A stretch of 64,000 nucleotides of DNA from Bdellovibrionales bacterium. Its GTDB lineage: Bacteria; Bdellovibrionota; Bdellovibrionia; Bdellovibrionales; JAGQZY01. The translations under genes were made by a program, and so were the position numbers. The notes under the pieces were generated by a model that was given only the letters and a program-made list of their open reading frames with translations, had not been told where the DNA came from and made no database searches. Where the stretch lies: assembly GCA_019750295.1 (NCBI GenBank), contig JAIEOS010000059.1, positions 1 through 64,000 on the forward strand. The letters run 5' to 3'. This document shows positions 18,192 to 26,664 of the stretch, piece by piece (positions within the stretch are counted from its first letter, which is position 1; each line of letters starts with the position of its first letter).

Positions 18192-18682
18192 AATTTTTAA
18201 ATGTATACCGGAAGAACGATCCAGCCGCAAAATCATTGATCGAAGTGGCCTTACTTTATCCCGGCCCTAAAGCGATATTCTTTCATCGTTTGGCTCATCA
18301 ACTTTACAATCTTGAACTTTATTTCTTGGCACGGCTCATTGCCGAATTCTCGCGCTGGATCACATTGATTGAGATTCATCCCGGAGCGAAAATTGGGCAA
18401 CGATTATTCATCGATCATGGTTCGGGAGTCGTCATCGGAGAAACCGCAGAGATCGGTGACGACTGCATGATCTATCACGGAGTGACGTTAGGTGGAGTGA
18501 ATCGCGAGGGTGGAAAGCGACATCCTACCCTTGAAAATGGTGTGTTGGTGGGAAGCGGTGCCAAGGTTCTCGGGAATATTGTTCTAAGAACGGGAAGTAC
18601 CGTCGGAGCCAATTCTGTAGTCACTAAAGATGTCGATGCCGGCACCACCGTCGCGGGCGCTCCGGCACGTCCTATCGGTTAG
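18179..18682 (+). CDS. cysE: Serine O-acetyltransferase, short form
   Basis: This 167-residue protein makes O-acetylserine for cysteine synthesis. It shows the SAT signature: helical start with FFHRLAHQLY, then the left-handed beta-helix with IEIHPGAKIGQRLFIDHGSG, VVIGETAEIGDDCMIYHGVT and LGGVNREGGKRHPTL. GTG 18179 is the start, with AAGGGAAGC just upstream. The protein ends right after the GAPARPIG turn and so lacks the C-terminal tail that binds cysteine synthase and takes part in cysteine feedback in longer homologues. Its stop overlaps the convergent PBP gene by four bases. Confidence 0.88.
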   Translation: MGLVEFLNVYRKNDPAAKSLIEVALLYPGPKAIFFHRLAHQLYNLELYFLARLIAEFSRWITLIEIHPGAKIGQRLFIDHGSGVVIGETAEIGDDCMIYHGVTLGGVNREGGKRHPTLENGVLVGSGAKVLGNIVLRTGSTVGANSVVTKDVDAGTTVAGAPARPIG

Positions 18683-19962
18683 TAATTCACTGGGCCTAGT
18701 TTGGCCACTTGTACGGCGGGATCAAAATACTTTTTGAAGAGTGTTTGCCCCAAGTGAGATGACTTGACCGTCCAGTATTTTTTATTGACGGTGAGTGCAG
18801 CGATCGCAATATGTCGGTCACCATCGGAAGCATAACCAACGAACCAATCCACACTGCCTTGAGGGTTATCTCCAGTGAGGTGACCGGTTTTCCCACCCAT
18901 CTCAATCTGTTGATATTTTTTATTGCGAATTAAATTGCGGAAAGTTTTTCGAGAAGTTCCCGTCACTAAAGTTTCGCTCATCATTTCGCGAATTTTTTCG
19001 GCGGAGGCTGTGGACATCACGCTTCCACGCTCGAGTCCTTCGCCGCGGTAGACGATATTTCCGTCTTTGTCGCGAAGAGAACTCACCATATACGGAACGA
19101 CCATAGCACCATCATTGATGATAGAAGCGGCGATCATAGCCCCTTGAACTGGGCTCATACGAGTGTGTTTTGTAAAGCCAGAGGCCGCCTCTGTGAGTTC
19201 GAAAGTTTTTTCCGAAGGAATCACTGCGGTCCCCGTATCCACTGGAAAATCTGTGGGAATGACTTGATTAAACATAAAGCGAGTGGAGTAGTCCTCAAGA
19301 TCAGTGGGCGAAATACTCAGGCCAATTTTTCCAAAAGGAGTGTTCATGGATTTCGCAAACGCCTCACGAAGTGAAACGGTGCGCGTCCAGCGATTGATTT
19401 TGTCGAGCATGACATTTTTCTTATAAAGCGTCCAATTCCCTCCATTGAACTGAATTTTGTGACCGGGCTGTAAGCCGGCTTTGTCGATCGCCGCCGTTGC
19501 CGTTACAATTTTAAAAACCGAAGCGGCAGGGTAAGAGGCTCGTTTAATGAGATTCACGGGCTCTTGCGCATCTCTCTGAAAGCTGGAATAAACGATCACT
19601 TTTCCGGTTTCCGCGTCCATCATAAAAATCGCGCCGTAATCCGGTTTATATTGGCTCAGAAGTTTATCGGCTTGGCTTTGGAGAGCGTTATCAACCGTGT
19701 ACTCTACGGTGTATTTTTCTTCGTCCTCGTGGTCCTCATTGAGATTTTTTAAAACAAGTTCCGTGGGGAACTCCATTTTCTCAAAATAAGGCGCCAAAGC
19801 TTGAGACAGTGTGGTTCGCTCATCCAGATTATTGCGGATCGTTTCCTCGGACGCTGGAGACACGATCTCTTGTGTTAAAAATGAAATCTGTAAAAGAATC
19901 ATCGTAAACGCTGATGCCAACACCAGCAAAATCCATTTGTATCGACCGACCGTAGCAACCAT
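18679..19962 (-). CDS. Penicillin-binding protein, transpeptidase domain only
   Basis: This 427-residue protein has one N-terminal membrane anchor (about 9-30) and a periplasmic transpeptidase domain. The active-site set is complete: SVFK (Ser148-Lys151), SMN (205-207) and KTG (358-360, in GGKTGHLTGD). The region 31-105 is too short for the pedestal domain of FtsI or PBP2. It may therefore be a minor class B PBP or a D,D-transpeptidase used at a special stage. It stands alone on the minus strand, with its 3' end overlapping cysE by four bases. Confidence 0.87.
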   Translation of the reverse strand: MVATVGRYKWILLVLASAFTMILLQISFLTQEIVSPASEETIRNNLDERTTLSQALAPYFEKMEFPTELVLKNLNEDHEDEEKYTVEYTVDNALQSQADKLLSQYKPDYGAIFMMDAETGKVIVYSSFQRDAQEPVNLIKRASYPAASVFKIVTATAAIDKAGLQPGHKIQFNGGNWTLYKKNVMLDKINRWTRTVSLREAFAKSMNTPFGKIGLSISPTDLEDYSTRFMFNQVIPTDFPVDTGTAVIPSEKTFELTEAASGFTKHTRMSPVQGAMIAASIINDGAMVVPYMVSSLRDKDGNIVYRGEGLERGSVMSTASAEKIREMMSETLVTGTSRKTFRNLIRNKKYQQIEMGGKTGHLTGDNPQGSVDWFVGYASDGDRHIAIAALTVNKKYWTVKSSHLGQTLFKKYFDPAVQVAKLGPVNY

Positions 19963-20037
19963 GCTTCAACCCTAACGTAGTAAATTTCAGTTTTTACAGA
20001 CTCTTAGGATAAGTCTATTTGGGTTTACGAGTCTAGG

Positions 20038-21246
20038 CTAGTTTTTTGACCCTGGTGTTTCAAAACGATGAAGCACAAGTGATACGGTCATGTCGCTAAT
20101 GACGTTGACCACTGAACGGGCTCTCGCAAGAATCCAGTCCACAGTGAGAAGAAGGGGCAAAAGTTCCATCGGTAAACCCACGGTGGCGAGCACTAAGGAG
20201 AGTGAAATAAAACCCGCCTCTGGCACTCCGGCAACGCCCATGGCGGCGACCATACAGGACAGTACCGTCAATAGCTGCTGGGAGAGAGAAAGTTCAATTC
20301 CAATGGCTTGGGCAATAAAAATTGCAGCCATGGCTTCGTACAAAATAATGCCATCATTATTTAAATTTGTACCCACGCAGGCTCCAAGAGCCGAAGCCGA
20401 TCTTGAAACCTTCAGTCGATCCAAAGCTTTTAAAGTGAGAGGTAATGTGGCGAGGCTACTATTGGTGCCGATGGAATTGATGATGGGGACTTTGGCTTCC
20501 CGCCAAAAAAGAGGAAGGGGCATTTTTACGACGAAATGAATCCAAGCTTGATAGACAATTCCCACGTGAAGCAAAAAACCCAAGAGTACAACGCCGACAA
20601 AATAAATTAAACTTTGTAACGGCGCTAGCCCGTATTCTCCTACGGATTTCGCCACCGCTGCAAAAACGGCGATCGGGGTCAACTTCACGAGCCAAGTTAT
20701 GAGTCGTTCAAACAGGCTTAAGAATTCGGTGATGAGGGGCTCGAGAATTAGCGGTGTACTTTGTGAATTTCTCAGAGAGCGAAGTCCCGCGCCAATAAAA
20801 ATTGCGAGCAGAATGATAGGTATAATCGAATTGTCCACAAAAGGTGCGATAAAGCTTTTGGGAAAATAGCTCATAAAAGTTTGTAAAAAATGAATTTCCC
20901 CGGCGTTTTGCATTTGAGACTGCGTAGTATCAATGGTCAGCGCCAATTGCTTTAATACGGATCCAACGTCAAATAGGTGTGATAGGAAAAGCCCTAAGCT
21001 CACTGCGAGTGCCGCATTGAGGAGAGCAATGCAGACCATTTTTATTCCGTCTCTCATCTGCACATGAGTTTTTACGACAGCGCCAAGAATCGCAAAAAAC
21101 AACAGCGGGGCGGCAGTCATCTTGATAATATTAATGATCAATTGGCTCAGTTCTCCTAGAGGCTTAGCCTCGGGGCCCAGATAAAGTCCGGTGATGAGGC
21201 CCAAGCCTAGAGCGATAAGAATTTGTAATGTGAATGAGATTTTCAT
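20038..21246 (-). CDS. Dicarboxylate/amino acid:cation symporter (DAACS family)
   Basis: This 402-residue membrane protein is of the GltP/DctA family, which imports glutamate, aspartate or C4-dicarboxylates with Na+ or H+. The hallmark re-entrant loop appears as GTNSSLATLPLTLKAL, and the cation/substrate helix as GTNLNNDGIILYEAMAA, where most members have NMDG. The end is typical, with GVPEAGFI and a late VDWILARARSVVNVISD segment. Length is normal. The gene lies alone between the PBP gene and a divergent nuclease gene. Substrate preference cannot be fixed from the motifs. Confidence 0.92.
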   Translation of the reverse strand: MKISFTLQILIALGLGLITGLYLGPEAKPLGELSQLIINIIKMTAAPLLFFAILGAVVKTHVQMRDGIKMVCIALLNAALAVSLGLFLSHLFDVGSVLKQLALTIDTTQSQMQNAGEIHFLQTFMSYFPKSFIAPFVDNSIIPIILLAIFIGAGLRSLRNSQSTPLILEPLITEFLSLFERLITWLVKLTPIAVFAAVAKSVGEYGLAPLQSLIYFVGVVLLGFLLHVGIVYQAWIHFVVKMPLPLFWREAKVPIINSIGTNSSLATLPLTLKALDRLKVSRSASALGACVGTNLNNDGIILYEAMAAIFIAQAIGIELSLSQQLLTVLSCMVAAMGVAGVPEAGFISLSLVLATVGLPMELLPLLLTVDWILARARSVVNVISDMTVSLVLHRFETPGSKN

Positions 21247-21347
21247 GGACTCGCCCCCGCGTCAGTTTCTATCATTATCCTTCAGCCCAAGGAGAAGCAA
21301 CCAAATAACTCCATTGATTTTGGTGAGTTTTTATATATTTTAAGGGA

Positions 21348-22121
21348 ATGTCCAAATTCTATAATCCCAAGAGAGCTCGCAACGTTTTTGATCCCACCTC
21401 CGATAAACCTTACAAGATCAGCCGCAGTAAAGTGGATTTGTTTTTGAACTGCCCCCGGTGTTTTTATAATGATCGACGTTTAGGTATCGGTCAGCCTCCG
21501 GGCTTCCCATTCAATTTGAACTCTGCCGTGGATACTTTATTAAAAAATGAGTTTGATAGTTATCGCGAATGTAAAATGCCACATCCACTCATGATCGCTC
21601 ACAAAATCGATGGTGTGCCGTATGCTCACGAAGAGCTCGAGGCGTGGCGCGACTCGCTTCGCCGAGGGATTCAGTACCACGACGAGAATAGCAATCTGAT
21701 CTTTACCGGCGGAGTGGACGACATCTGGATTAATTCTCAAAAAGAACTCATCATCGTCGATTACAAAGCGACATCTAAAACTGAACCGGTGTCGCTCGAT
21801 GCCGAATGGCAAATTGAATATAAAAGACAGATGGCATTTTACGCGTGGCTCTTTAAAAAAAATGGCTTTAAGGTCGCTGCCACGGGATATTTTGTCTACT
21901 GTAACGGCAAAACAGATCGCAAACGATTTGATTCGCGATTAGATTTTGATATTTCGGTATTACCCTATGACATCGACTATTCTTGGGTGGAGCCTCTGAT
22001 TCCAGAAATCAAAGAATGTCTAAACTCCAATTTACCTCCACGATCAGGAACGGACTGCGATATGTGTGCCTATTACGAGGCCAGGGCCGAATCTGAACGA
22101 CAGCAGATGACTTTATTTTAG
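21348..22121 (+). CDS. PD-(D/E)XK nuclease family protein, RecB/Cas4-like with four cysteines
   Basis: This 257-residue protein carries the core of the RecB-type nuclease fold: GGVDDIWI (acidic Asp124), IIVDYKATS (Asp138-x-Lys140) and a YKRQMAFYAWLF helix (Gln161, Tyr165). Two CxxC pairs flank it, LNCPRCFY (Cys35, Cys38) near the N-terminus and TDCDMCAYY (Cys237, Cys240) near the C-terminus. AddB and Cas4 nucleases place Fe-S ligands at these two ends, so a metal or Fe-S staple is plausible. No cas genes or repeats are nearby, so I do not call it Cas4. An AAGGGA site precedes the ATG. Confidence 0.83.
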   Translation: MSKFYNPKRARNVFDPTSDKPYKISRSKVDLFLNCPRCFYNDRRLGIGQPPGFPFNLNSAVDTLLKNEFDSYRECKMPHPLMIAHKIDGVPYAHEELEAWRDSLRRGIQYHDENSNLIFTGGVDDIWINSQKELIIVDYKATSKTEPVSLDAEWQIEYKRQMAFYAWLFKKNGFKVAATGYFVYCNGKTDRKRFDSRLDFDISVLPYDIDYSWVEPLIPEIKECLNSNLPPRSGTDCDMCAYYEARAESERQQMTLF

Positions 22122-22889
22122 CTGGTATAGACTAACGAAGGCTTGAGCGTTACCAAGAAGACTGTTCTCGAAAGATTTACGTTTTAAGAGGTGCAAAGAG
22201 CTCTTTAAATTCTTGCGAGCTTCATCAAATACAATTTGCTCCTCGGCAAGATGGTGAACCACCACGGCGAACCCACCAAGTCTAAGGACCCTTTGAAAAC
22301 TGTCAATCCACTGTGTGGCACTTGCAAATCTTACCGGCAATCCCCACTTTAAAGCTGGGTAGTTCGACACAAATGGAAAAAAACTAAAAACGAGATCCGC
22401 ATTTCCGCTCCAATCGAAAAAGTCGGCGGCGATGTAACGGGCTTGGTCCTTCTCTAAGGAAATATAATAGTGAGCACGATCCCAACGGGAGTGGAAGTCA
22501 TTTAAGATCGGGTAGGCATCGATTTCGATTCCCGTAATCGTTGGATCTGAACTTTTACTTCGCAAGAAGGCTCGGAGGGAAGGGAGTCGAATAAAGTCTT
22601 GGCAGCCGGCATCGACAACGTCTTTGATCGATTCAAGTGTGATTTCGTCTAAAATTATTTCGAGCCAACTGAGGGTTTGCGCGTTTTTGTGAAGGGCATA
22701 GGTGGAGAGCGAAGACTGATGCCGAACGAGATACTTATCTAATAGTCTTTGAACCTCGGGCGCGGGCGCAGCTAAAGTCTTCTCTTTGTACCCGTTTCTT
22801 TGAAATTTGAGCCGCGATCGTAATTTCCATAGCCAAAAGTTGGCATGAGAGTGAAGTGATTGTCGAAAGTCAGGAGGAGGGTGTAGCAC
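22113..22889 (-). CDS. Putative class I SAM-dependent methyltransferase
   Basis: In this 258-residue protein the segment KDVVDAGCQDFIRLPSL (about 90-106) fits the SAM-binding first strand and turn (motif I). GIEIDAYP supplies the acidic end of the second strand, and RVLRLGGFAVVVHH resembles the late loop-plus-strand of Rossmann methyltransferases. The start is uncertain: the GTG at 22889 overlaps the upstream gene by 20 bases and has no clear ribosome site. Its 3' end overlaps the convergent nuclease gene by nine bases. The target is unknown; coupling with a secreted protein gene suggests a shared role. Confidence 0.6.
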   Translation of the reverse strand: MLHPPPDFRQSLHSHANFWLWKLRSRLKFQRNGYKEKTLAAPAPEVQRLLDKYLVRHQSSLSTYALHKNAQTLSWLEIILDEITLESIKDVVDAGCQDFIRLPSLRAFLRSKSSDPTITGIEIDAYPILNDFHSRWDRAHYYISLEKDQARYIAADFFDWSGNADLVFSFFPFVSNYPALKWGLPVRFASATQWIDSFQRVLRLGGFAVVVHHLAEEQIVFDEARKNLKSSLHLLKRKSFENSLLGNAQAFVSLYQLK

Positions 22890-23628
22890 GCATTATTAAT
22901 AACTCGATAATTTGCCCAAGTCCATAACCGATACCGTAATCCAGAATCACTCCATCTCCATATCGTGTCGTCCCCATTTTATAAGAAACCGTTCTTGGAA
23001 AGCGAGGATTGTGGGGATCGAGGTAGGTCAGTGTTTGATGGGCGATATCGATGTCTAGGATAACAATGGTGTGTCTCTCCAATCCAAAGTTAACAACGAC
23101 CAAATGGACTGCGTTTTTTTCTGGGAGTATTTCGTGTTCGCGAATTTGAAATTGCCGATGGGTGGCGTTGAGCTTTAGACCGGTATTACCTTGGGCAATG
23201 TTTTTATTGATAACCCCTGCGATGAGGTCGAGATTGCTTCCAAAACGCCCGTCATGATTATAAAAATCTAAAGCCAAGCGCAAGAGTCCCTTTACTTTTT
23301 GCGCAGCCCCTTCGTTGACAAATCCCTGGGTGGGAAATCCGTGATGGGCATGAAGTCCATGGATGGCATAGAGCGCCGAGACGTAGGAACACAAGCCTCC
23401 ATTTTCCACAAGAAGACCTTCTCGCCGAAGCAATGGGTGCTCCTGATGTATCAACTGATCGTTAAGAGCGAGATCCGTCAGACGTGCGGAGGCGCTGGTG
23501 AATAGGCTATTCCGCCGGTCGAAGATCGTGGCTGGTTTTCTCCATAAATCATAGCAAGCCCTTAGTGCATCGGCCTGAGCCAATGGCGCGTAGACAGCAG
23601 AGATGATCAAAAGGATTAGAAATCGCAT
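22870..23628 (-). CDS. Secreted putative cysteine peptidase (papain/C39-like fold)
   Basis: I chose the ATG at 23628 (252 residues), which is preceded by GGAAAGAAAAGAA and starts directly with a signal peptide (MRFLILLIISAVYAPLAQA). A TTG fifteen bases upstream is less likely. The mature protein has a Cys80 in ENGGLCSYVSALYA, a His186 in LERHTIVILDID and an Asp/Asn pair in YLDPHNP. This Cys-His-Asp order and spacing match papain-like peptidases such as C39 or bacteriocin-processing enzymes. That is motif-level inference with no named family. It overlaps the downstream methyltransferase gene by 20 bases. Confidence 0.6.
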   Translation of the reverse strand: MRFLILLIISAVYAPLAQADALRACYDLWRKPATIFDRRNSLFTSASARLTDLALNDQLIHQEHPLLRREGLLVENGGLCSYVSALYAIHGLHAHHGFPTQGFVNEGAAQKVKGLLRLALDFYNHDGRFGSNLDLIAGVINKNIAQGNTGLKLNATHRQFQIREHEILPEKNAVHLVVVNFGLERHTIVILDIDIAHQTLTYLDPHNPRFPRTVSYKMGTTRYGDGVILDYGIGYGLGQIIELLIMRATPSS

Positions 23629-23809
23629 TTCTTTTCTTTCCAATGTGGTTTTTCAAGGGGGTAAGCCCTTTCTAGTGCAAGTTGGTGCACCTCTCAAGCG
23701 CTAGTTGGATATTGGTTTGAAAACTCGTCTGTAAATAATGCACGGGAGGTCGCAGCCTTTAACAATTTCGTCGCACTCGCCTAGACTGGGAGTCCTGGAG
23801 GGTTAACGT

Positions 23810-24160
23810 ATGATTCAATTTTTATTGATTTCGATTTTGGGGTTATTGAGTTTAAATGTGGTTTTGGCGGATACAGTGGAATTTAGAATTCCCATGGGTA
23901 CGGGAGACAAATCTTGGAACTCCCCGGAGAAGCCGGTAGAGGCCCGTTTGGGAGACATTTTGCGAATCATTAATGAGGATTCCGTGGATCACCAATTACA
24001 TATCACTGCCGGAGCTCCCTGTGCCCATGGAGATAACATGAAGCCCGGAGAATCTTGGGAGTGTGTGATAAAGAAAGCTTATAATTTCCAAACCGATTTC
24101 AAGATGTACGATCACCATCGCGGAGAATCCGCACGTTTCTACTTCAGAACTATTGATTAG
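23810..24160 (+). CDS. Exported cupredoxin-like protein
   Basis: This 116-residue protein has a signal peptide (to about residue 20, VVLA). It has the size and strand pattern of a cupredoxin: VEARLGDILRIINED followed by DHQLHI, as in plastocyanin-type domains. Possible ligands are His61/His64, Cys71-x-His73, Met77 and the late His102/His103 in MYDHHRG. In standard blue-copper proteins the Cys sits in the C-terminal loop; here that loop has Tyr and two His instead. A classical type I copper site is therefore doubtful. Likely periplasmic. The 3' end overlaps the convergent FHA gene by 11 bases. Confidence 0.65.
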   Translation: MIQFLLISILGLLSLNVVLADTVEFRIPMGTGDKSWNSPEKPVEARLGDILRIINEDSVDHQLHITAGAPCAHGDNMKPGESWECVIKKAYNFQTDFKMYDHHRGESARFYFRTID

Positions 24161-25247
24161 ATTTGGTTTGAGCCGGGGCGCGAAGGGTTTTATCAAAGTC
24201 CATCAGCGCCGCGGTGGCTTCGTCCACCGACTGCTCTGGCATCGGCACCCGACTGATAAAACCAACAGCGTCACGCTCATAAATTTCTCTTAGAGATTTT
24301 TGATCTAAATTTTTATGGTCAATAAGATCAAAAGCAGCGGGAATAATGAGCATGCCTAAGAGCAATAACGTCAAACGGGGTACTACTTTCCTATCGATGA
24401 TAGAACCAAAAAACACGTATTGCACGAGAAGAGCACCAAGAATCAAAAACGAATGGCAAAGGATCTTAAACACAAGACCTGTCGTCGACGAAACCGTAAA
24501 CGGTAAAAGCACATATTTTTCAAAGTGCACAATTAGAAACCAAATGATGAGAACAAAGTAGATCCTTTTAAACGAGCTTCCACGCTTTGCCAGCCATCCC
24601 GGCAGAGTAAGAAGTCCGGCCAGAACTAGCATAACTAAAAGGAAGATCGTAAGGTGAATTAACGTATCTATTGCTGCGAGTACTGGAGATCTCTGCTCAA
24701 AAGTCACTTGGAATAGAGTCGCAAACAGTGTTCCTGCCATAAAGTACAAAGTGAGAAAGCTTTTATAGCTTAGATCCATAAAAGGAAGGAGAAAGTGATC
24801 GAGATCGACCTCCCTAAAAAATTGATAACGTTTGTAGTTGTGCTCCATAAGCGTAAACGCTTGGGGTTGCCGAACTAAAATATCGTCTCTCGTTGTAGGA
24901 GGAATCGGTACCCGAGTTTTCTCTTCGATTTCGAGGTCTTGAACAGGAACAGAGAAGAACAGAAAGATTTCGGTCCCAATTCGGATATTGGCAAGGTCGT
25001 CGATCTCAAAAGATTCGACTTTTTTGCGTCCGACAAACGAGCCGTTGGTGCTATTTAAATCTTCGAATAGGAATTTTTCTCCGACCTTGCTCAAGCGACA
25101 ATGCGAATTCGAAACGAAAGCATTCTCAATGATGATATCCGCCGGAGCCTTTCGGCCGATGATCAAAGGAAATTGGCTGGCCTCTCTTTTAAAGAGCACA
25201 ACTCCTTCTTTATTTTTTATTTCAATCCTAATTTTTTTTGTCTTCAT
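24150..25247 (-). CDS. FHA-domain membrane protein
   Basis: This 365-residue protein has an N-terminal forkhead-associated domain (about 22-100) with the binding residues intact: LIIGRK, FVSNSHCRL and DLNSTNGSFV. FHA domains bind phosphothreonine, so a Ser/Thr kinase should feed it, but none lies in this window. A linker (about 105-150) leads to about six membrane segments (about 155-315) and a short charged tail. It overlaps the upstream gene, a catalytically dead trypsin-like protein, by 20 bases. The two are most simply read as a signalling pair spanning the membrane. Confidence 0.82.
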   Translation of the reverse strand: MKTKKIRIEIKNKEGVVLFKREASQFPLIIGRKAPADIIIENAFVSNSHCRLSKVGEKFLFEDLNSTNGSFVGRKKVESFEIDDLANIRIGTEIFLFFSVPVQDLEIEEKTRVPIPPTTRDDILVRQPQAFTLMEHNYKRYQFFREVDLDHFLLPFMDLSYKSFLTLYFMAGTLFATLFQVTFEQRSPVLAAIDTLIHLTIFLLVMLVLAGLLTLPGWLAKRGSSFKRIYFVLIIWFLIVHFEKYVLLPFTVSSTTGLVFKILCHSFLILGALLVQYVFFGSIIDRKVVPRLTLLLLGMLIIPAAFDLIDHKNLDQKSLREIYERDAVGFISRVPMPEQSVDEATAALMDFDKTLRAPAQTKSNQ

Positions 25248-26586
25248 AGATACTATTCCAAAAATAATTTAAGATTGAGGCTGTTTTTTCCATACTCATG
25301 GATTGAATTGTGGTGTTAAAAGAAATCCTTCGTTGCTTGCTATCCATCACATCTGTTTTTACAAATGTAACATATAGGCCGGGGAAGTTGGGGATTGGGC
25401 GACTACACAATCGCGCGATTATGTGGGTATCATTTTTGTTTCTAATGTGGTGAAAATTACAGTACATTTTGGATCCCAGAGTCGAGGCGTTCGGTGATTG
25501 CGACGAGGGTCTTCTATCGACGAAGCCGCGAAGCTCTCTTTCGATCTCTGCGGATTTTTTTTCAAACGAGTATGCATTTTCATTTTTGGCGATGGAAGAG
25601 ACTATATTGAGATAAGCCTCAGTTGAGAACGAAAATGCGCGAAGATTTTTTCCTAAGTAGGAAACACTATCGTTCTTGCAGGCGAGATAAGTCGCTTTTT
25701 CTTTCCCACGAACACTTTTTTCGCAATGGATGCCACTTACTGGAAAAGAGAAGTTCAGGTGTTCAATTTTGAACTCTGGATGAGTTTGTGTAGGATTTCG
25801 CTGATAAAACTTTTCGTAGGAGTTGATGTTGTATAGAATTTGTTCGATCAATGGAACTTTAGAGATATAGAATTTGTCGGAACCCTTCTTGAGCCCATTA
25901 TTAAGCATGGAGTGAATATGGGAGAGATTGGTAAGCGTGGAAAGGGTCGTGTTGGTGGTGGAGTCCTTCTCTAAAGTTCGATTGACGCCAACGACTTCAC
26001 CTTTGTCATTAAAACAAGGACCGCCCTCCATTCCTGGCGCGAGAGCCAGTGTCGCTTGGCTCACTTTGGAGTAGCCAATATGCACTGTGCCTACAAAGCT
26101 TCCGATCATGATGTTGAGTTTTTGATCGATCGGGAAACCCATTGAGTAAATAATTTCGCCGGAGGCGGAGAGCGCTAAGTTAGAAATTTTAAGTTGACTC
26201 GGAAATTGGACTCCCTGAGAAGTCTTTAGTAACGCGAGGTCCGTCACGATATCCACATAGATGATATCAACGGGTATTTCTGAATTGAGATAGCTGATTG
26301 AGACATTGTATTTGGAAGCGTTTGTGACTTTATCAGCAACTAGTCGATAGGACGTCATCAAAATCCCATCATTTCCGTTGACTACAAAAGCCGTTCCCTG
26401 ACTCTTCCGATCTGTACTCTTTTGACCGCGAACTAAAATTCGAGTGACAAGATTTTTATATTTTTCATATAAAACATCGGCCTCAATTTTTTCGACACTC
26501 GCGGTGTTTTCCAAAAGGGTTGGCAACTCCTCCGCCGGAGAAAGAGAGACGGTAAAACTAAATATAAAAAAAAGAATCCACGGCAC
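25228..26586 (-). CDS. Trypsin-like (DegP-type) pseudoprotease, exported
   Basis: This 452-residue protein has a signal peptide (to about residue 19) and a trypsin-2-type domain (about 38-205). The frame of the DegP family is clear: GTAFVVNGNDGILMTSYRLV, DIVTDLALLK and APGMEGGPCFNDKGEVVGVN. The catalytic His is replaced by Arg81 and the catalytic Ser by Glu187 (MEGGP for NSGGP); the Asp116 position remains. It should not cut proteins and more likely binds them. Residues 240-452 form a second region of unknown fold with several cysteines. Start is GTG without a strong ribosome site. It is coupled to the FHA gene downstream. Confidence 0.8.
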   Translation of the reverse strand: MPWILFFIFSFTVSLSPAEELPTLLENTASVEKIEADVLYEKYKNLVTRILVRGQKSTDRKSQGTAFVVNGNDGILMTSYRLVADKVTNASKYNVSISYLNSEIPVDIIYVDIVTDLALLKTSQGVQFPSQLKISNLALSASGEIIYSMGFPIDQKLNIMIGSFVGTVHIGYSKVSQATLALAPGMEGGPCFNDKGEVVGVNRTLEKDSTTNTTLSTLTNLSHIHSMLNNGLKKGSDKFYISKVPLIEQILYNINSYEKFYQRNPTQTHPEFKIEHLNFSFPVSGIHCEKSVRGKEKATYLACKNDSVSYLGKNLRAFSFSTEAYLNIVSSIAKNENAYSFEKKSAEIERELRGFVDRRPSSQSPNASTLGSKMYCNFHHIRNKNDTHIIARLCSRPIPNFPGLYVTFVKTDVMDSKQRRISFNTTIQSMSMEKTASILNYFWNSIYEDKKN

Positions 26587-26664
26587 GATAACGTATCGTA
26601 ATTTTTGGCAGTTTTCTAAAACATTAGTCGCCGCTGGACGTACTTTTAAAACTTTGGTCGGGGC

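Noticed and set aside
18679-19962. A class A penicillin-binding protein or FtsI
   Set aside because: There is no glycosyltransferase domain, and the N-terminal region is too short for the FtsI pedestal, so I kept a general transpeptidase call.
20090-20539. 149-codon plus-strand frame opposite the symporter
   Set aside because: It is antisense to conserved transporter motifs, with Ser/Arg-rich low-complexity translation and no ribosome site.
21348-22121. A CRISPR-linked Cas4
   Set aside because: The nuclease has a Cas4-like core, but there are no direct repeats with spacers and no other cas genes in the window.
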